DNA of 35,667 nucleotides, taken from assembly GCF_003464165.1 (NCBI RefSeq), contig NZ_QSEK01000027.1, positions 1 through 35,667 on the forward strand. Reading direction: 5' to 3'. The stretch is from Eubacterium sp. AM49-13BH. GTDB lineage: Bacteria; Bacillota; Clostridia; Lachnospirales; Lachnospiraceae. Positions 27,023 to 34,849 of the stretch are shown piece after piece; position 1 is the stretch's first letter, and each line of letters opens with the position of its first letter. The position numbers and the translations under genes are program-made. Under the pieces are notes generated by a model. That model saw nothing but the letters and a program-made list of their open reading frames with translations. It made no database searches and had not been told where the DNA came from.

Positions 27023-27409
27023 TTAATTTTCTACATTAACACTGGCAACCTTAATGTTGACCTCTGTAACTGAAAGCCCTGTCATTGTCTCTATTGCAGA
27101 CTTAACCTTTTCCTGAACCTTAGCTGAAACAGCTGGTATCTGTGTTCCATACTTAAGATTAAGTGTTATATCTACAAGGACACTTGACTCTTCAACTGTT
27201 ACCTTAACACCCTTAGAAAGATTCTTCATTCCAAGTTTGCTCACTATTTCATTAGTAATATTACCGCCAAGGCTGTCAACACCTTCAACCTCTGTAGCGG
27301 CAAGACCAGCTATAATAGCTACAACTTCATCAGCTACCTTAACTTCACCAATATTAACATTCTCATGTATAGAATAAGTTGTACCTCTATCTTCAAACTC
27401 TTTTGTCAT
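27023..27409 (-). CDS. Asp23/Gls24 family envelope stress protein
   Basis: A 128-residue Asp23/Gls24 (DUF322) protein: IHENVNIGEVKVADEVVAIIAG in the N-terminal half, GVKVTVEESSVLVDITLNLKYG, and the C-terminal TGLSVTEVNIKVASVNVE. The family is cytoplasmic, often membrane-associated, and linked to alkaline or cell-wall stress. In Clostridia this copy stands ahead of nusB. I chose the ATG at 27409 because GGAGG lies just upstream; the longer frame from 27430 lacks a site. Confidence 0.93.
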   Translation of the reverse strand: MTKEFEDRGTTYSIHENVNIGEVKVADEVVAIIAGLAATEVEGVDSLGGNITNEIVSKLGMKNLSKGVKVTVEESSVLVDITLNLKYGTQIPAVSAKVQEKVKSAIETMTGLSVTEVNIKVASVNVEN

Positions 27410-27451
27410 AACCGTCCTCCATATATTCATATTTAACTCAAAGTTAAAAAG

Positions 27452-27479
27452 ATTATAACATAAACACTAATTATTGCAA
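27452..27479 (-). promoter_or_regulatory. Sigma-A promoter for asp23-nusB, overlapping the end of spoIIIAH
   Basis: Minus strand: TTGCAA (27474-27479), 16-bp spacer, TATAAT (27452-27457). The -35 lies within the last spoIIIAH codons. A small 7-bp hairpin (27432-27438 / 27442-27448) in the leader may weakly end the spoIIIA transcript or be part of the asp23 leader. This gives the housekeeping genes a promoter independent of sporulation. Confidence 0.7.
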
Positions 27480-28047
27480 ATATTTATTGTTATCTTATCC
27501 GCAGCAAAGCCAGTTTTTCTTTTAATAATATCTTCAATCTGAGCTTTATCTGTATCTGAAAGCTCTGATACATTAATAACAGCATCCACATTGGTATCAG
27601 ATACAGTAACTACTGAAGAATCAAAACCCTTAGCTGACAGTAATAATTCTATAGCTGTCTCTTTATCTGCACTGTCTTCAAGCTTCGCAAGCTCGTCAAC
27701 AGCTGATTTCTTTGCATCCTCTGTCATATTGGTGTCATTGACGATACTCTGAAGATTCTCAAGCTTGAAGCCCTGATTTGTTCCCTGTTTAATCTGGCAG
27801 CGGCTACTGCCTCCGACTTTATTCCTGCTGATGTAAGTATAACAGTTCCTGGCTCATCTGTAAAATCTGTATCCTCATCAACCAGATTATTATCAGTTGT
27901 TACGTTATCAGAAGAAACAGCGGAACTTTCTTTATCTTTGATTTTAATTATATTATTAAGATCACCCGCATAATTAATATACCCGGCAGCAGCTATCATT
28001 ATAGCAAGTGCCGTAATTATAATATGATTCTTTTTAATTCTTTTCAA
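27467..28047 (-). pseudogene. spoIIIAH: Stage III sporulation protein AH, frameshifted by one deleted base
   Basis: SpoIIIAH is a forespore-facing membrane protein whose YscJ/FliF-like ectodomain joins SpoIIQ to form a channel between mother cell and forespore. A TM segment (about 9-25) is followed by an acidic linker (DEDTDFTDEPGTVILTS) and a C-terminal domain starting EDAKKSAVDELAKLEDS. The frames break near 27765: TCAAGCTTGAG where TCAAAGCTTGAG would keep the family's text (RASKLENLQSIVNDTNMTED). Repair gives 193 residues. I chose the TTG at 28047 as start because GGAGG lies 5 nt upstream; the in-frame TTG at 28059 overlaps that site. A sequencing error is likely, but decay of sporulation genes is possible. 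Confidence 0.87.
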
Positions 28048-28064
28048 AACTGCCTCCAAAATAA

Positions 28065-28472
28065 TTATTCCGACATTTTCATCACTTTAATTTTATGTAC
28101 AGGAACACCTAAAAGGCCATTTATCGCATCCGTAATATATGCTACAAGATTCTTGTCATCACCTCCCTCACATACAACTAATACTCCTATAACTTCTTTA
28201 TCATCCGTGGTCTTAAGAAGAACTTTAACTTTTCCAACACCATCAGTATTTTCAAGCATCTGCTGCAATTCTTCCCCAAGATTTTTTTCATAATCATCTG
28301 AGTTGGAGGATATAACCGGACCTGATGTATAACTTTTTGCAGATGAACTTTTTGTTGGCATTGCAATCACCATCATAAGTATCCCTGCCAGTATTACTAT
28401 AAATATTTTATCTTTCCTTGTTTTATTCAGTAATCCTGTAAAAAATGCTTCATTTTTACCATCATTATCCAC
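28065..28472 (-). CDS. spoIIIAG: Stage III sporulation protein AG (short form)
   Basis: A 135-residue membrane protein with one TM segment (about 23-40) and a YscJ/FliF-like (RBM) domain: LGEELQQMLENTDGVGKVKVLL and GVLVVCEGGDD followed by LVAYITDAINGLLGVPVHKIKVMKM. Family members are usually near 200 residues; the segment between the KVKV and VVVAEGG strands, 50-60 residues elsewhere, is reduced to about 11 (KTTDDKEVIGV). Reading frame is intact across it. Starts at GTG (GGGAGG 9 nt upstream) and overlaps spoIIIAF by 8 bp. Likely forms rings in the SpoIIIA-SpoIIQ channel. Confidence 0.9.
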   Translation of the reverse strand: MDNDGKNEAFFTGLLNKTRKDKIFIVILAGILMMVIAMPTKSSSAKSYTSGPVISSNSDDYEKNLGEELQQMLENTDGVGKVKVLLKTTDDKEVIGVLVVCEGGDDKNLVAYITDAINGLLGVPVHKIKVMKMSE

Positions 28473-28974
28473 TTTCGCCTGCCTCCCTGATATCTACCTG
28501 TTCTACAGATACTCCATACCTGTCAGCTATATCTGTTCTTAATCTGTCAATATTTTCATTGCCTGCAATGCTGTTATCTTTAACATATACATTTATCATA
28601 CTGACCGCTGTCATGTCTGATGTGAAGCTGCATTTTACATAAACAGCTTCCAGACCATAAGAAGCTGCTGTGCTATTAATATCTGAGCTTATAATTTTTT
28701 CAGCCGTTTTCTTGTCTGCAGTATTATATAAAGCCTGTGAGACATTATCGTTCTCCTTAGAATATGTTTTAAGTCCATTACTTATGCCATCTGTAATCTC
28801 ACTTATATCCGCATTCTTAATATTAAGCAGCGGAATTATTATCGCCGTTACAAGTATCAGTTTCATTACAAATGCTATGAATTCCTTATACTTTAGTGGC
28901 ACAAGCTTTAGTGCAATCTCTCCTGTGATTTCAAGAATAAATATTGTTTTAAACCAGTTAATAATACCTGTCAT
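28465..28974 (-). CDS. spoIIIAF: Stage III sporulation protein AF
   Basis: A 169-residue SpoIIIAF. Two N-terminal hydrophobic helices (about 8-28 and 33-50, with KFEFIAFVMKLI-like text) precede a soluble ring-building-motif-like domain (about 85-165, GLEAVYVKCSFTS, ISVEQVDIRE-like text). Part of the mother-cell side of the spoIIIA channel. It starts 15 bp after spoIIIAE, with a weak ribosome site, suggesting coupling, and overlaps spoIIIAG. Confidence 0.92.
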   Translation of the reverse strand: MTGIINWFKTIFILEITGEIALKLVPLKYKEFIAFVMKLILVTAIIIPLLNIKNADISEITDGISNGLKTYSKENDNVSQALYNTADKKTAEKIISSDINSTAASYGLEAVYVKCSFTSDMTAVSMINVYVKDNSIAGNENIDRLRTDIADRYGVSVEQVDIREAGESG

Positions 28975-28989
28975 TGCACGTTACCACAT

Positions 28990-30087
28990 TTAAACATATA
29001 GATTAATATTAGTTGCAAAGCATATAATTGCCATTGTAAGGCACATAAGAACAACTGTGACAGCAATCATATATATCATATTCTCAAGACTTTCTGACAG
29101 AACAAGAACTGCTTTGACTATACGGCTGTCTGCCACAGGTTCTAATACTGCTCCAAGAATCTGATATAAGAACGCCATGACAACAAGTTTGAGAATCGGA
29201 ATTCCTATTGTTACAGCCATAACAATAACCGCAGCCACACCAATAGAATTCTTAACAAGCACAGCAGACCCTACAATTGTCTTAGATACAGTTTGTGCAC
29301 TGTTTCCAATGCCAGGAATCATAGAAACAGCTTTGAATAAAACGGACATTTTAAGCGAGTCGCTTAATGGAAGAATAAGACTTTTTATCCCATTAAGTCC
29401 CAGAAAAAACATAAGCATTCCTTTTACTGACAGTTTTATAATCTTTGTTATAAGCTGGCACATTTTGTTAAACTTATCTTTTTCACTAAATGTATCAAAC
29501 ATGCCTAATATCATATATATATAATCAGCTCTCATAAGAACATTTTTCACAAGAACATTGACTATATACATAAGAAAAAGAATTATCTCATAATACGCTG
29601 CAGCACTTGATGCCCCACACGAATATGCAACTGCTGGAAAAAATACCGGACAGAGGGCTTTGTATATATCAATTGACATCTGAACACATTCATATCCTGT
29701 CCTTGCAGCATTAATAAATACTGCAACTATCAGCGTCATAAGAATGAATGATATAAAAAGCATCGCTGAATCAGATGCATTTTTATCAAGAACAGTAAGA
29801 AACATTGCACATATAGATAAAAGTAATATCTGTACCAGAACTGTTCTGTTGGCAATTATTGCTTCTGTCACTGTGCCGGTAAAGTTAAAGCCTATGTTAG
29901 TGTCCGAACTGGCAACAGACCTGACAAGTTCTTTAAAAGATGTACCCTGCCAGCCATAATCATCAAGCGTACTGTCTATGCCACTGTAATCTGCTTCATC
30001 TATCAGCGAATCATAATTAAATGTATTCTCATCCTGTGCATATATATATGTCTTCTGTATGATGAGCACCGCCAGAAACGCTATCAT
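28990..30087 (-). CDS. spoIIIAE: Stage III sporulation protein AE
   Basis: A 365-residue polytopic protein. An N-terminal signal-like helix (IAFLAVLIIQKTYIYA) is followed by an ectodomain (about 18-75) and about seven hydrophobic helices, including YSCGASSAAAYYEIILFLMYI and the conserved GLNGIKSLILPLSDSLK and PGIGNSAQTVSKTIVGSAVLVKNSIG. It is the large channel-like membrane component of the SpoIIIA complex. No ribosome site precedes the ATG at 30087. A CTG at 30111, overlapping the spoIIIAD stop, has GAGGG 6 nt upstream and would add eight residues (MTKKIIAF), giving a proper charged signal peptide. Confidence 0.93.
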   Translation of the reverse strand: MIAFLAVLIIQKTYIYAQDENTFNYDSLIDEADYSGIDSTLDDYGWQGTSFKELVRSVASSDTNIGFNFTGTVTEAIIANRTVLVQILLLSICAMFLTVLDKNASDSAMLFISFILMTLIVAVFINAARTGYECVQMSIDIYKALCPVFFPAVAYSCGASSAAAYYEIILFLMYIVNVLVKNVLMRADYIYMILGMFDTFSEKDKFNKMCQLITKIIKLSVKGMLMFFLGLNGIKSLILPLSDSLKMSVLFKAVSMIPGIGNSAQTVSKTIVGSAVLVKNSIGVAAVIVMAVTIGIPILKLVVMAFLYQILGAVLEPVADSRIVKAVLVLSESLENMIYMIAVTVVLMCLTMAIICFATNINLYV

Positions 30088-30107
30088 AAAGGCAATTATT
30101 TTCTTAG

Positions 30108-30497
30108 TCAGACAATTCCCTCTGAAACAATTTCAAAAAGTGTTACTATAACCGGTATGCATAAGCCTGCAACAGAAATTCTGGCGTATATTTCCATAGC
30201 TGACGCAAGTGCTGCAAATCCATTTTCTTTACATATATTTGAAGATATTTCTGTTACATACGATATACCTATAACTTTGACTATCAGCTTTATATATTCC
30301 TGATTGATACCGGCAGTAAACATATTGATTCTTGTGTACACGGATATAAGCCCGTTAAATACAAGCATTGCGGTTCCTACACACAGAACAATTGATACAA
30401 AGTTTCCCATTGAAGAGCCTGTACTTTTCAAAACCAGAGCAAGAATCACACCTGTAACTGCACACACCGAAAGCGACAACACATTAATATGTACCAC
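30108..30497 (-). CDS. spoIIIAD: Stage III sporulation protein AD
   Basis: A 129-residue membrane protein of about four helices, with SLSVCAVTGVILALVLKSTGSS near the N-terminus and the conserved LIVKVIGISYVTEISSNICKENGFAALASAMEIYARI. With SpoIIIAC and AE it forms the membrane base of the channel. The start is uncertain: a GTG at 30497 overlaps the AGGGGG ribosome site, and a second GTG at 30482 lies downstream. I kept the longer form because its N-terminus fits the family better. Confidence 0.92.
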   Translation of the reverse strand: MVHINVLSLSVCAVTGVILALVLKSTGSSMGNFVSIVLCVGTAMLVFNGLISVYTRINMFTAGINQEYIKLIVKVIGISYVTEISSNICKENGFAALASAMEIYARISVAGLCIPVIVTLFEIVSEGIV

Positions 30498-30503
30498 CCC
30501 CTA

Positions 30504-30698
30504 TCACAATTCAAAAAGCTTCTTCATGGTAGTAAACAATTCAAGTATATAAGGTAATATCCAGTAGATGACAATAAGAAGTCCTGCCAGTGCGGTAAGC
30601 GCTGCCTGGTCATCTCTTCCATTATGCTTTAGTATCTGGTTAAGTATTGAAACAACTATGCCTACCGCCGCAATCTTGAATATTATGCTTACCTCCAT
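30504..30698 (-). CDS. spoIIIAC: Stage III sporulation protein AC
   Basis: A 64-residue two-helix protein: MEVSIIFKIAAVGIVVSILNQ and a second helix LTALAGLLIVIYWILPYI, typical for SpoIIIAC. GGAGGTG precedes the ATG. It lies 14 bp after spoIIIAB. Confidence 0.95.
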   Translation of the reverse strand: MEVSIIFKIAAVGIVVSILNQILKHNGRDDQAALTALAGLLIVIYWILPYILELFTTMKKLFEL

Positions 30699-30712
30699 AC
30701 TTCACCTCCGAT

Positions 30713-31231
30713 TCATATAAGTACAATCACAAGTATAAGTCCTGCTGATATTCCTGTAACGATATAAGCCTTCATCTTTCCTGCCGCATTGGTCTTAACC
30801 ACATCAAGTTCCTCATTAAGTTCACACACAACAGACTGTATAAGTTTTATCTGACTGTCCTTGTCAATAAATGTGCTTATAGAACCTGCCTCTTTTATAA
30901 TCTCCAGCTGTCTTTTGCCAAGTATTTCTGCAAATGCTTTATCAGCAGCCTCATTCCATATCAATGCAAATGTATCAATGTCCGATTTATTCAATGCTTC
31001 GCATATGTATCCGGTAAAATCCCTGACATATGAACACATGTCAAAATCTCCAAGGCGTTCAAATATCTGTGTCATATCTATAAGTGAATATCCTATATGA
31101 TTGTTCATTACAGAAAGCATTCTTACCATGTCTTTTAATATTGTTATTCTTATTTTTAATCTCTGGCTGTATGAAAGCCCATACATAAAACAGCCTGAAA
31201 GTATTAATATCCCGCCTATATATCCAGACAT
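30713..31231 (-). CDS. spoIIIAB: Stage III sporulation protein AB
   Basis: A 172-residue SpoIIIAB, related to type II secretion GspF-like proteins, with an N-terminal helix (GYIGGILILSGCFMYGLSYS), a cytoplasmic helical part and a C-terminal helix (YIVTGISAGLILVIVLI). The ATG at 31231 follows GGAGG; it overlaps the end of spoIIIAA by 16 bp. Confidence 0.93.
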   Translation of the reverse strand: MSGYIGGILILSGCFMYGLSYSQRLKIRITILKDMVRMLSVMNNHIGYSLIDMTQIFERLGDFDMCSYVRDFTGYICEALNKSDIDTFALIWNEAADKAFAEILGKRQLEIIKEAGSISTFIDKDSQIKLIQSVVCELNEELDVVKTNAAGKMKAYIVTGISAGLILVIVLI

Positions 31232-32070
31232 TTTCCTGCCTCCCCACATTTTTCCAATATTACAGCTCTCTTAAATCCATTTTTTCCGAAAAGACATGCA
31301 AGTCTTTCATCTGTATCATATATACCGCTTCCATGTGCAGTTCCTATTACAGCGCAGCCACTTTTAATGCAGTATTTTACAGCTTTAATATCATCTTCCC
31401 CACCAATCTCATCCATTGCTACAACCTGAGGACTCAGCGAGCGAACAGCCATATATACTCCTGTAAGTTTATTACAGCCATCTAAAACATCTGTCCTGCA
31501 GCCAATATCATTACATGGAACTCCATTGACGCACGCCGCTATTTCACATCGTTCGTCAATTAAAGCTACATTTTTCCTATATTTATCAGCCAACTGTCTT
31601 ATTATGTCTCTAAGCAGTGTTGTTTTCCCAAAGCCTGGTGGTGATATTATAATAGTGTGCTTTAACCCGTCTTTTAAAAGCTCATCCATTATATTATCAG
31701 CACAGCCCTTTATCTGTTTAGCAATTCTTATACACAGGAATGTGACATGTGAGAAATTCTTTACCTTGCCATTCTCCCATATAACCTGTCCACCAAGTCC
31801 TATTCTGTGTCCGCCTTTGATTGTCAGAAATCCATTTGCCATGCAGGATTCATATGCATAAGATGAATACTTAGTTGCTATTGACAGTATTCTTGTTATC
31901 ATATGTTCATCTACAGGTCTGGTTCCCATATATTCACCATTATCACATATGGCAGCAGGCAGTCTTCCTATACGCAGACGTATTTCCCTGACATGCTGTA
32001 ATCCTGCATATATTCCAATGTCTTTAATTAATTCATCCGGGAGGATTTTATAGAGTGATTCGTCATACAA
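31216..32070 (-). CDS. spoIIIAA: Stage III sporulation protein AA (ATPase)
   Basis: A 284-residue AAA-type ATPase of the SpoIIIA complex, related to secretion ATPases. Walker A is PPGFGKTT (144-151), Walker B-like AMDEIGGEDD follows, with GTAHGSGIYD near the C-terminus and the family hallmark KGGHRIGLGGQVIWENGKVKNF. It energises assembly or transport in the mother-cell/forespore channel. I chose the TTG at 32070 (MYDESLYKIL) because GGGG lies 7 nt upstream; another in-frame TTG at 32076 stands only 1 nt from it. First gene of the operon, driven by the candidate sigma-E promoter at 32100-32128. Confidence 0.94.
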   Translation of the reverse strand: MYDESLYKILPDELIKDIGIYAGLQHVREIRLRIGRLPAAICDNGEYMGTRPVDEHMITRILSIATKYSSYAYESCMANGFLTIKGGHRIGLGGQVIWENGKVKNFSHVTFLCIRIAKQIKGCADNIMDELLKDGLKHTIIISPPGFGKTTLLRDIIRQLADKYRKNVALIDERCEIAACVNGVPCNDIGCRTDVLDGCNKLTGVYMAVRSLSPQVVAMDEIGGEDDIKAVKYCIKSGCAVIGTAHGSGIYDTDERLACLFGKNGFKRAVILEKCGEAGKCLDI

Positions 32071-32075
32071 AAACA

Positions 32076-32115
32076 AGCCCCTTCACTATTGTTTTTCACA
32101 ATATATGAAAGGGCT
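32076..32115 (-). terminator. Terminator hairpin of the ABC exporter operon, overlapping the spoIIIAA ribosome site
   Basis: Outer stem of 10 bp with one mismatch (32106-32115 with 32076-32085) plus an inner 5-bp stem (32098-32102 with 32088-32092) around a 5-nt loop, followed on the minus strand by TGTTTTTG. It lies 8 nt after the permease stop. The 3' arm contains the GAAGGGG ribosome site of spoIIIAA. Confidence 0.75.
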
Positions 32116-32128
32116 GTCCGTTTTATTC
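32100..32128 (-). promoter_or_regulatory. Candidate sigma-E promoter of the spoIIIA operon
   Basis: Minus strand: GAATAAA (32122-32128), 14-bp spacer, CATATATT (32100-32107). This resembles the Bacillus sigma-E pattern (GMATATT, 13-15 bp, CATACAnT), which drives spoIIIA there. The -35 overlaps the permease stop codon, and the predicted start lies beyond the 5' arm of the terminator hairpin. Confidence 0.55.
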
Positions 32129-34828
32129 TACTGACTTTAAAGATTCGACCATAGGAAGTTTCTTTAACTTTCCATACATGGCCAGATTAACTACAACTGA
32201 GAAAATCAGTGTTATAAGATATGAATATATATATGATACTGGCTTAATGGCATATCCAAACATTATTGCATCCATCTCTACAGTAAGCATTATGTATATA
32301 TGAAGAAGTCTTCCGAAGAATATTCCGAACGCACCACCGATTAGTGTCAGGAATATATTCTCACGATACACATACATGCCCACCTCCGGGTCAAAGAAAC
32401 CAAGAACCTTAATTGTTGCAATTTCTCTTCTTCTCTCCGATATGTTAACATTTGTTAGATTATATAACACAACAAATGCAAGCAGACCTGCTGATATGAT
32501 AAGTACCCATGTTACCAGGTCAAGTGACTGTATCATATTTTCAAATCGTGTGACATTAGCATTAAGGAAGCTCACACCCTTAATATAATCTCTTGTAAGG
32601 TATTCATCTCCCATATAACTTTCAGTTTTGCTTACATCTCCGTTAATCTTTATAAGCACCCTGTTGTTATCAGGAACATTTCCAAAAAGTTCATTGTAAT
32701 ACTCTGTACTTATATATATATAATGATTAACATACATTTCTGTAATACCTGATACAACAGCCTCTGTCTGCTTTCCAGTGGATGATGTTACTGTAATCTT
32801 ATCACCTTTCTTTACCCCTAAATCTTTAGAGAGCTTTTCAGTGATAACAACACCTGAATCTCCAAGAACCACATCATTATGTTTTCTTCTTGTTCTTAAT
32901 GTCACATAATCTTTAAATGCATTCTTATCATCAACTATGACATATTCTGCAGTTTCTGTATCTTCACTGCTCTTAACATCATCAGAATAACCACAGTTTA
33001 ATAGAAAATTATCAATGTGTCCGTCTGCTGACATGTCATCTTTTAGATTATCTATTTCCTCCTTTGTAACCCCATCTGTAAATGTGGCAACGCTGTCATA
33101 ATGTATAAGCTCACCGTACTGGTTATGGATAAGACATTCAATACTGTTCTTAATACCAAAGCCTGCTGTCATAAGTGCTGTACATCCTGCAATTCCTACA
33201 ACAGTCATAAGAAATCTTTTCTTATACAGAAACAGATTACGCATAGTAACCTTCATTGTGAATGACATGTGTTTCCATATAAATGTAATATGCTCAAGAA
33301 GGATTTTCTTACCACTCTTAGGTGCTTTCGGCCGCATAAGCTCTGATGGAACTTCTTCTAACTCACTGTAGCATGAAAAAAGAGCTGCTATAACCGTTAC
33401 TAAAACCATGCTTGTAATGGCTATAATTGAAAGAAGAATGTGGCTGTCGTACACTATTGGCGGAAGCTGGTATATTATATTCCAAGAATCATATATTACA
33501 AGCGGAAAAAGTTTAAGACCTATGATGCAGCCTGCTATTCCTCCAGTAACTGAAGCAATTAATGCATATGCAATATATTTGAATGCAATCACCTTTTTAC
33601 TGTATCCTAGTGCTTTATATGTTCCTATAAGTCCCCTTTCCTCTTCTACCATTCTTGTCATTGTTGTAAGACAGACAAGAGCAGATACAACTATAAAGAA
33701 TATTGGAAAAACTGTGGCAATAGCTTTCATCCTGTCTGCACTGGATTCATAATCTTTAAAAGAATACTGTTCCTGTCTTGTAAGCTCATACCATTTCCAG
33801 TCGTCGCTGTCACCATATTTAGATTCAAAATCTTCCTTAGCCTGAGCTTCAATGCTGCTGAAATCATAAGATTCAAGTGCTTTCTCATATGCTGGCTGAA
33901 TATATGGCTCAATAATATCAGAAACATCCATTCCAATAAAATAATTACTGTATTGTTCTGTAAGTGATTCTACAACATGCTGGTATATTGCAGCTTGAGC
34001 AGTTTCTTTAGCTTCCACAACAGCCTCATCATACATAGAAAGAATTGCATCTTTTCTTTCGTCAATCCTGTTCTGCGAAATATCATCTATTCTGTCTGCT
34101 GTTTCTTTAACGAGGTCTTTATACTCAGTTCCATATGTATCAAGTTCTTTTGCACCATCTACAGTAGCAAATATCTCATTGTAATAATCGGACATAAATT
34201 CATCTTCTGTAATATACATAAGATAATTAATCCTGCCGCTGCCCACATTAGTAGTTCCAAGGTCATACGATACATAGTAAGGTGTGTATACAGTTCCTAC
34301 AACTGTATACTCTGAATCTTTAAGACTGTCATTAATATCATCCTGTGTTCCAGATGAAAGCTTAATTGTATCTCCAATAGAAAAGTTGTCCTTGGTGTCT
34401 TCATACCTTACAACACATTCACCGCTCTTTTCAGGAAGCCGTCCTTCCTTGATTCGTAACTGGTTAATATAATCTTTATTATCTCTGTCTGTATTAACGG
34501 GTACTGACATTATATGTACAGCTGTCTCTATGCTGTCTTTCCTGATAACTGCATCCTGTGAATACGCAGGACATATTCCTTTAACACCTTGAACTTCTCT
34601 TATTGCATTAATATCATCTTCATTAAAACCTATTGATGATAAAAGTCTTAAATCACTCATATTATAATCATCATAATAGTGATCTGTTGAATTCTTCATA
34701 TCATTAGAAGATGCTGTTACTCCTGCAAAAAACGCTACTCCGATAGCAACAATTGCAAATATAGCTATAAATCTTCCAAATGTTCTCTTAATCTCACGAA
34801 AGAGATCTTTCCATACTGATTTTCCCAT
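32123..34828 (-). CDS. FtsX-like ABC transporter permease
   Basis: A 901-residue permease built as two FtsX-type halves. TM1 (about 19-40, FIAIFAIVAIGVAFFAGV) leads to a large outer domain (about 45-365) with a helical, probably coiled-coil part. A block of three TM helices (about 368-500) follows, then a second half starting at TM 530-555, an outer domain (about 560-765), and the last three TM helices (about 770-890). EERGLIGTYKALGYS and RRREIATIKVLGFF are the coupling motifs in both halves. Such MacB-type permeases export peptides or work as mechanotransducers; substrate unknown. The ATG at 34828 follows GGAGG; it lies 21 bp after its ATPase. Confidence 0.92.
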   Translation of the reverse strand: MGKSVWKDLFREIKRTFGRFIAIFAIVAIGVAFFAGVTASSNDMKNSTDHYYDDYNMSDLRLLSSIGFNEDDINAIREVQGVKGICPAYSQDAVIRKDSIETAVHIMSVPVNTDRDNKDYINQLRIKEGRLPEKSGECVVRYEDTKDNFSIGDTIKLSSGTQDDINDSLKDSEYTVVGTVYTPYYVSYDLGTTNVGSGRINYLMYITEDEFMSDYYNEIFATVDGAKELDTYGTEYKDLVKETADRIDDISQNRIDERKDAILSMYDEAVVEAKETAQAAIYQHVVESLTEQYSNYFIGMDVSDIIEPYIQPAYEKALESYDFSSIEAQAKEDFESKYGDSDDWKWYELTRQEQYSFKDYESSADRMKAIATVFPIFFIVVSALVCLTTMTRMVEEERGLIGTYKALGYSKKVIAFKYIAYALIASVTGGIAGCIIGLKLFPLVIYDSWNIIYQLPPIVYDSHILLSIIAITSMVLVTVIAALFSCYSELEEVPSELMRPKAPKSGKKILLEHITFIWKHMSFTMKVTMRNLFLYKKRFLMTVVGIAGCTALMTAGFGIKNSIECLIHNQYGELIHYDSVATFTDGVTKEEIDNLKDDMSADGHIDNFLLNCGYSDDVKSSEDTETAEYVIVDDKNAFKDYVTLRTRRKHNDVVLGDSGVVITEKLSKDLGVKKGDKITVTSSTGKQTEAVVSGITEMYVNHYIYISTEYYNELFGNVPDNNRVLIKINGDVSKTESYMGDEYLTRDYIKGVSFLNANVTRFENMIQSLDLVTWVLIISAGLLAFVVLYNLTNVNISERRREIATIKVLGFFDPEVGMYVYRENIFLTLIGGAFGIFFGRLLHIYIMLTVEMDAIMFGYAIKPVSYIYSYLITLIFSVVVNLAMYGKLKKLPMVESLKSVE

Positions 34829-34849
34829 ATTGTGCAAGCCTCCATAGTA

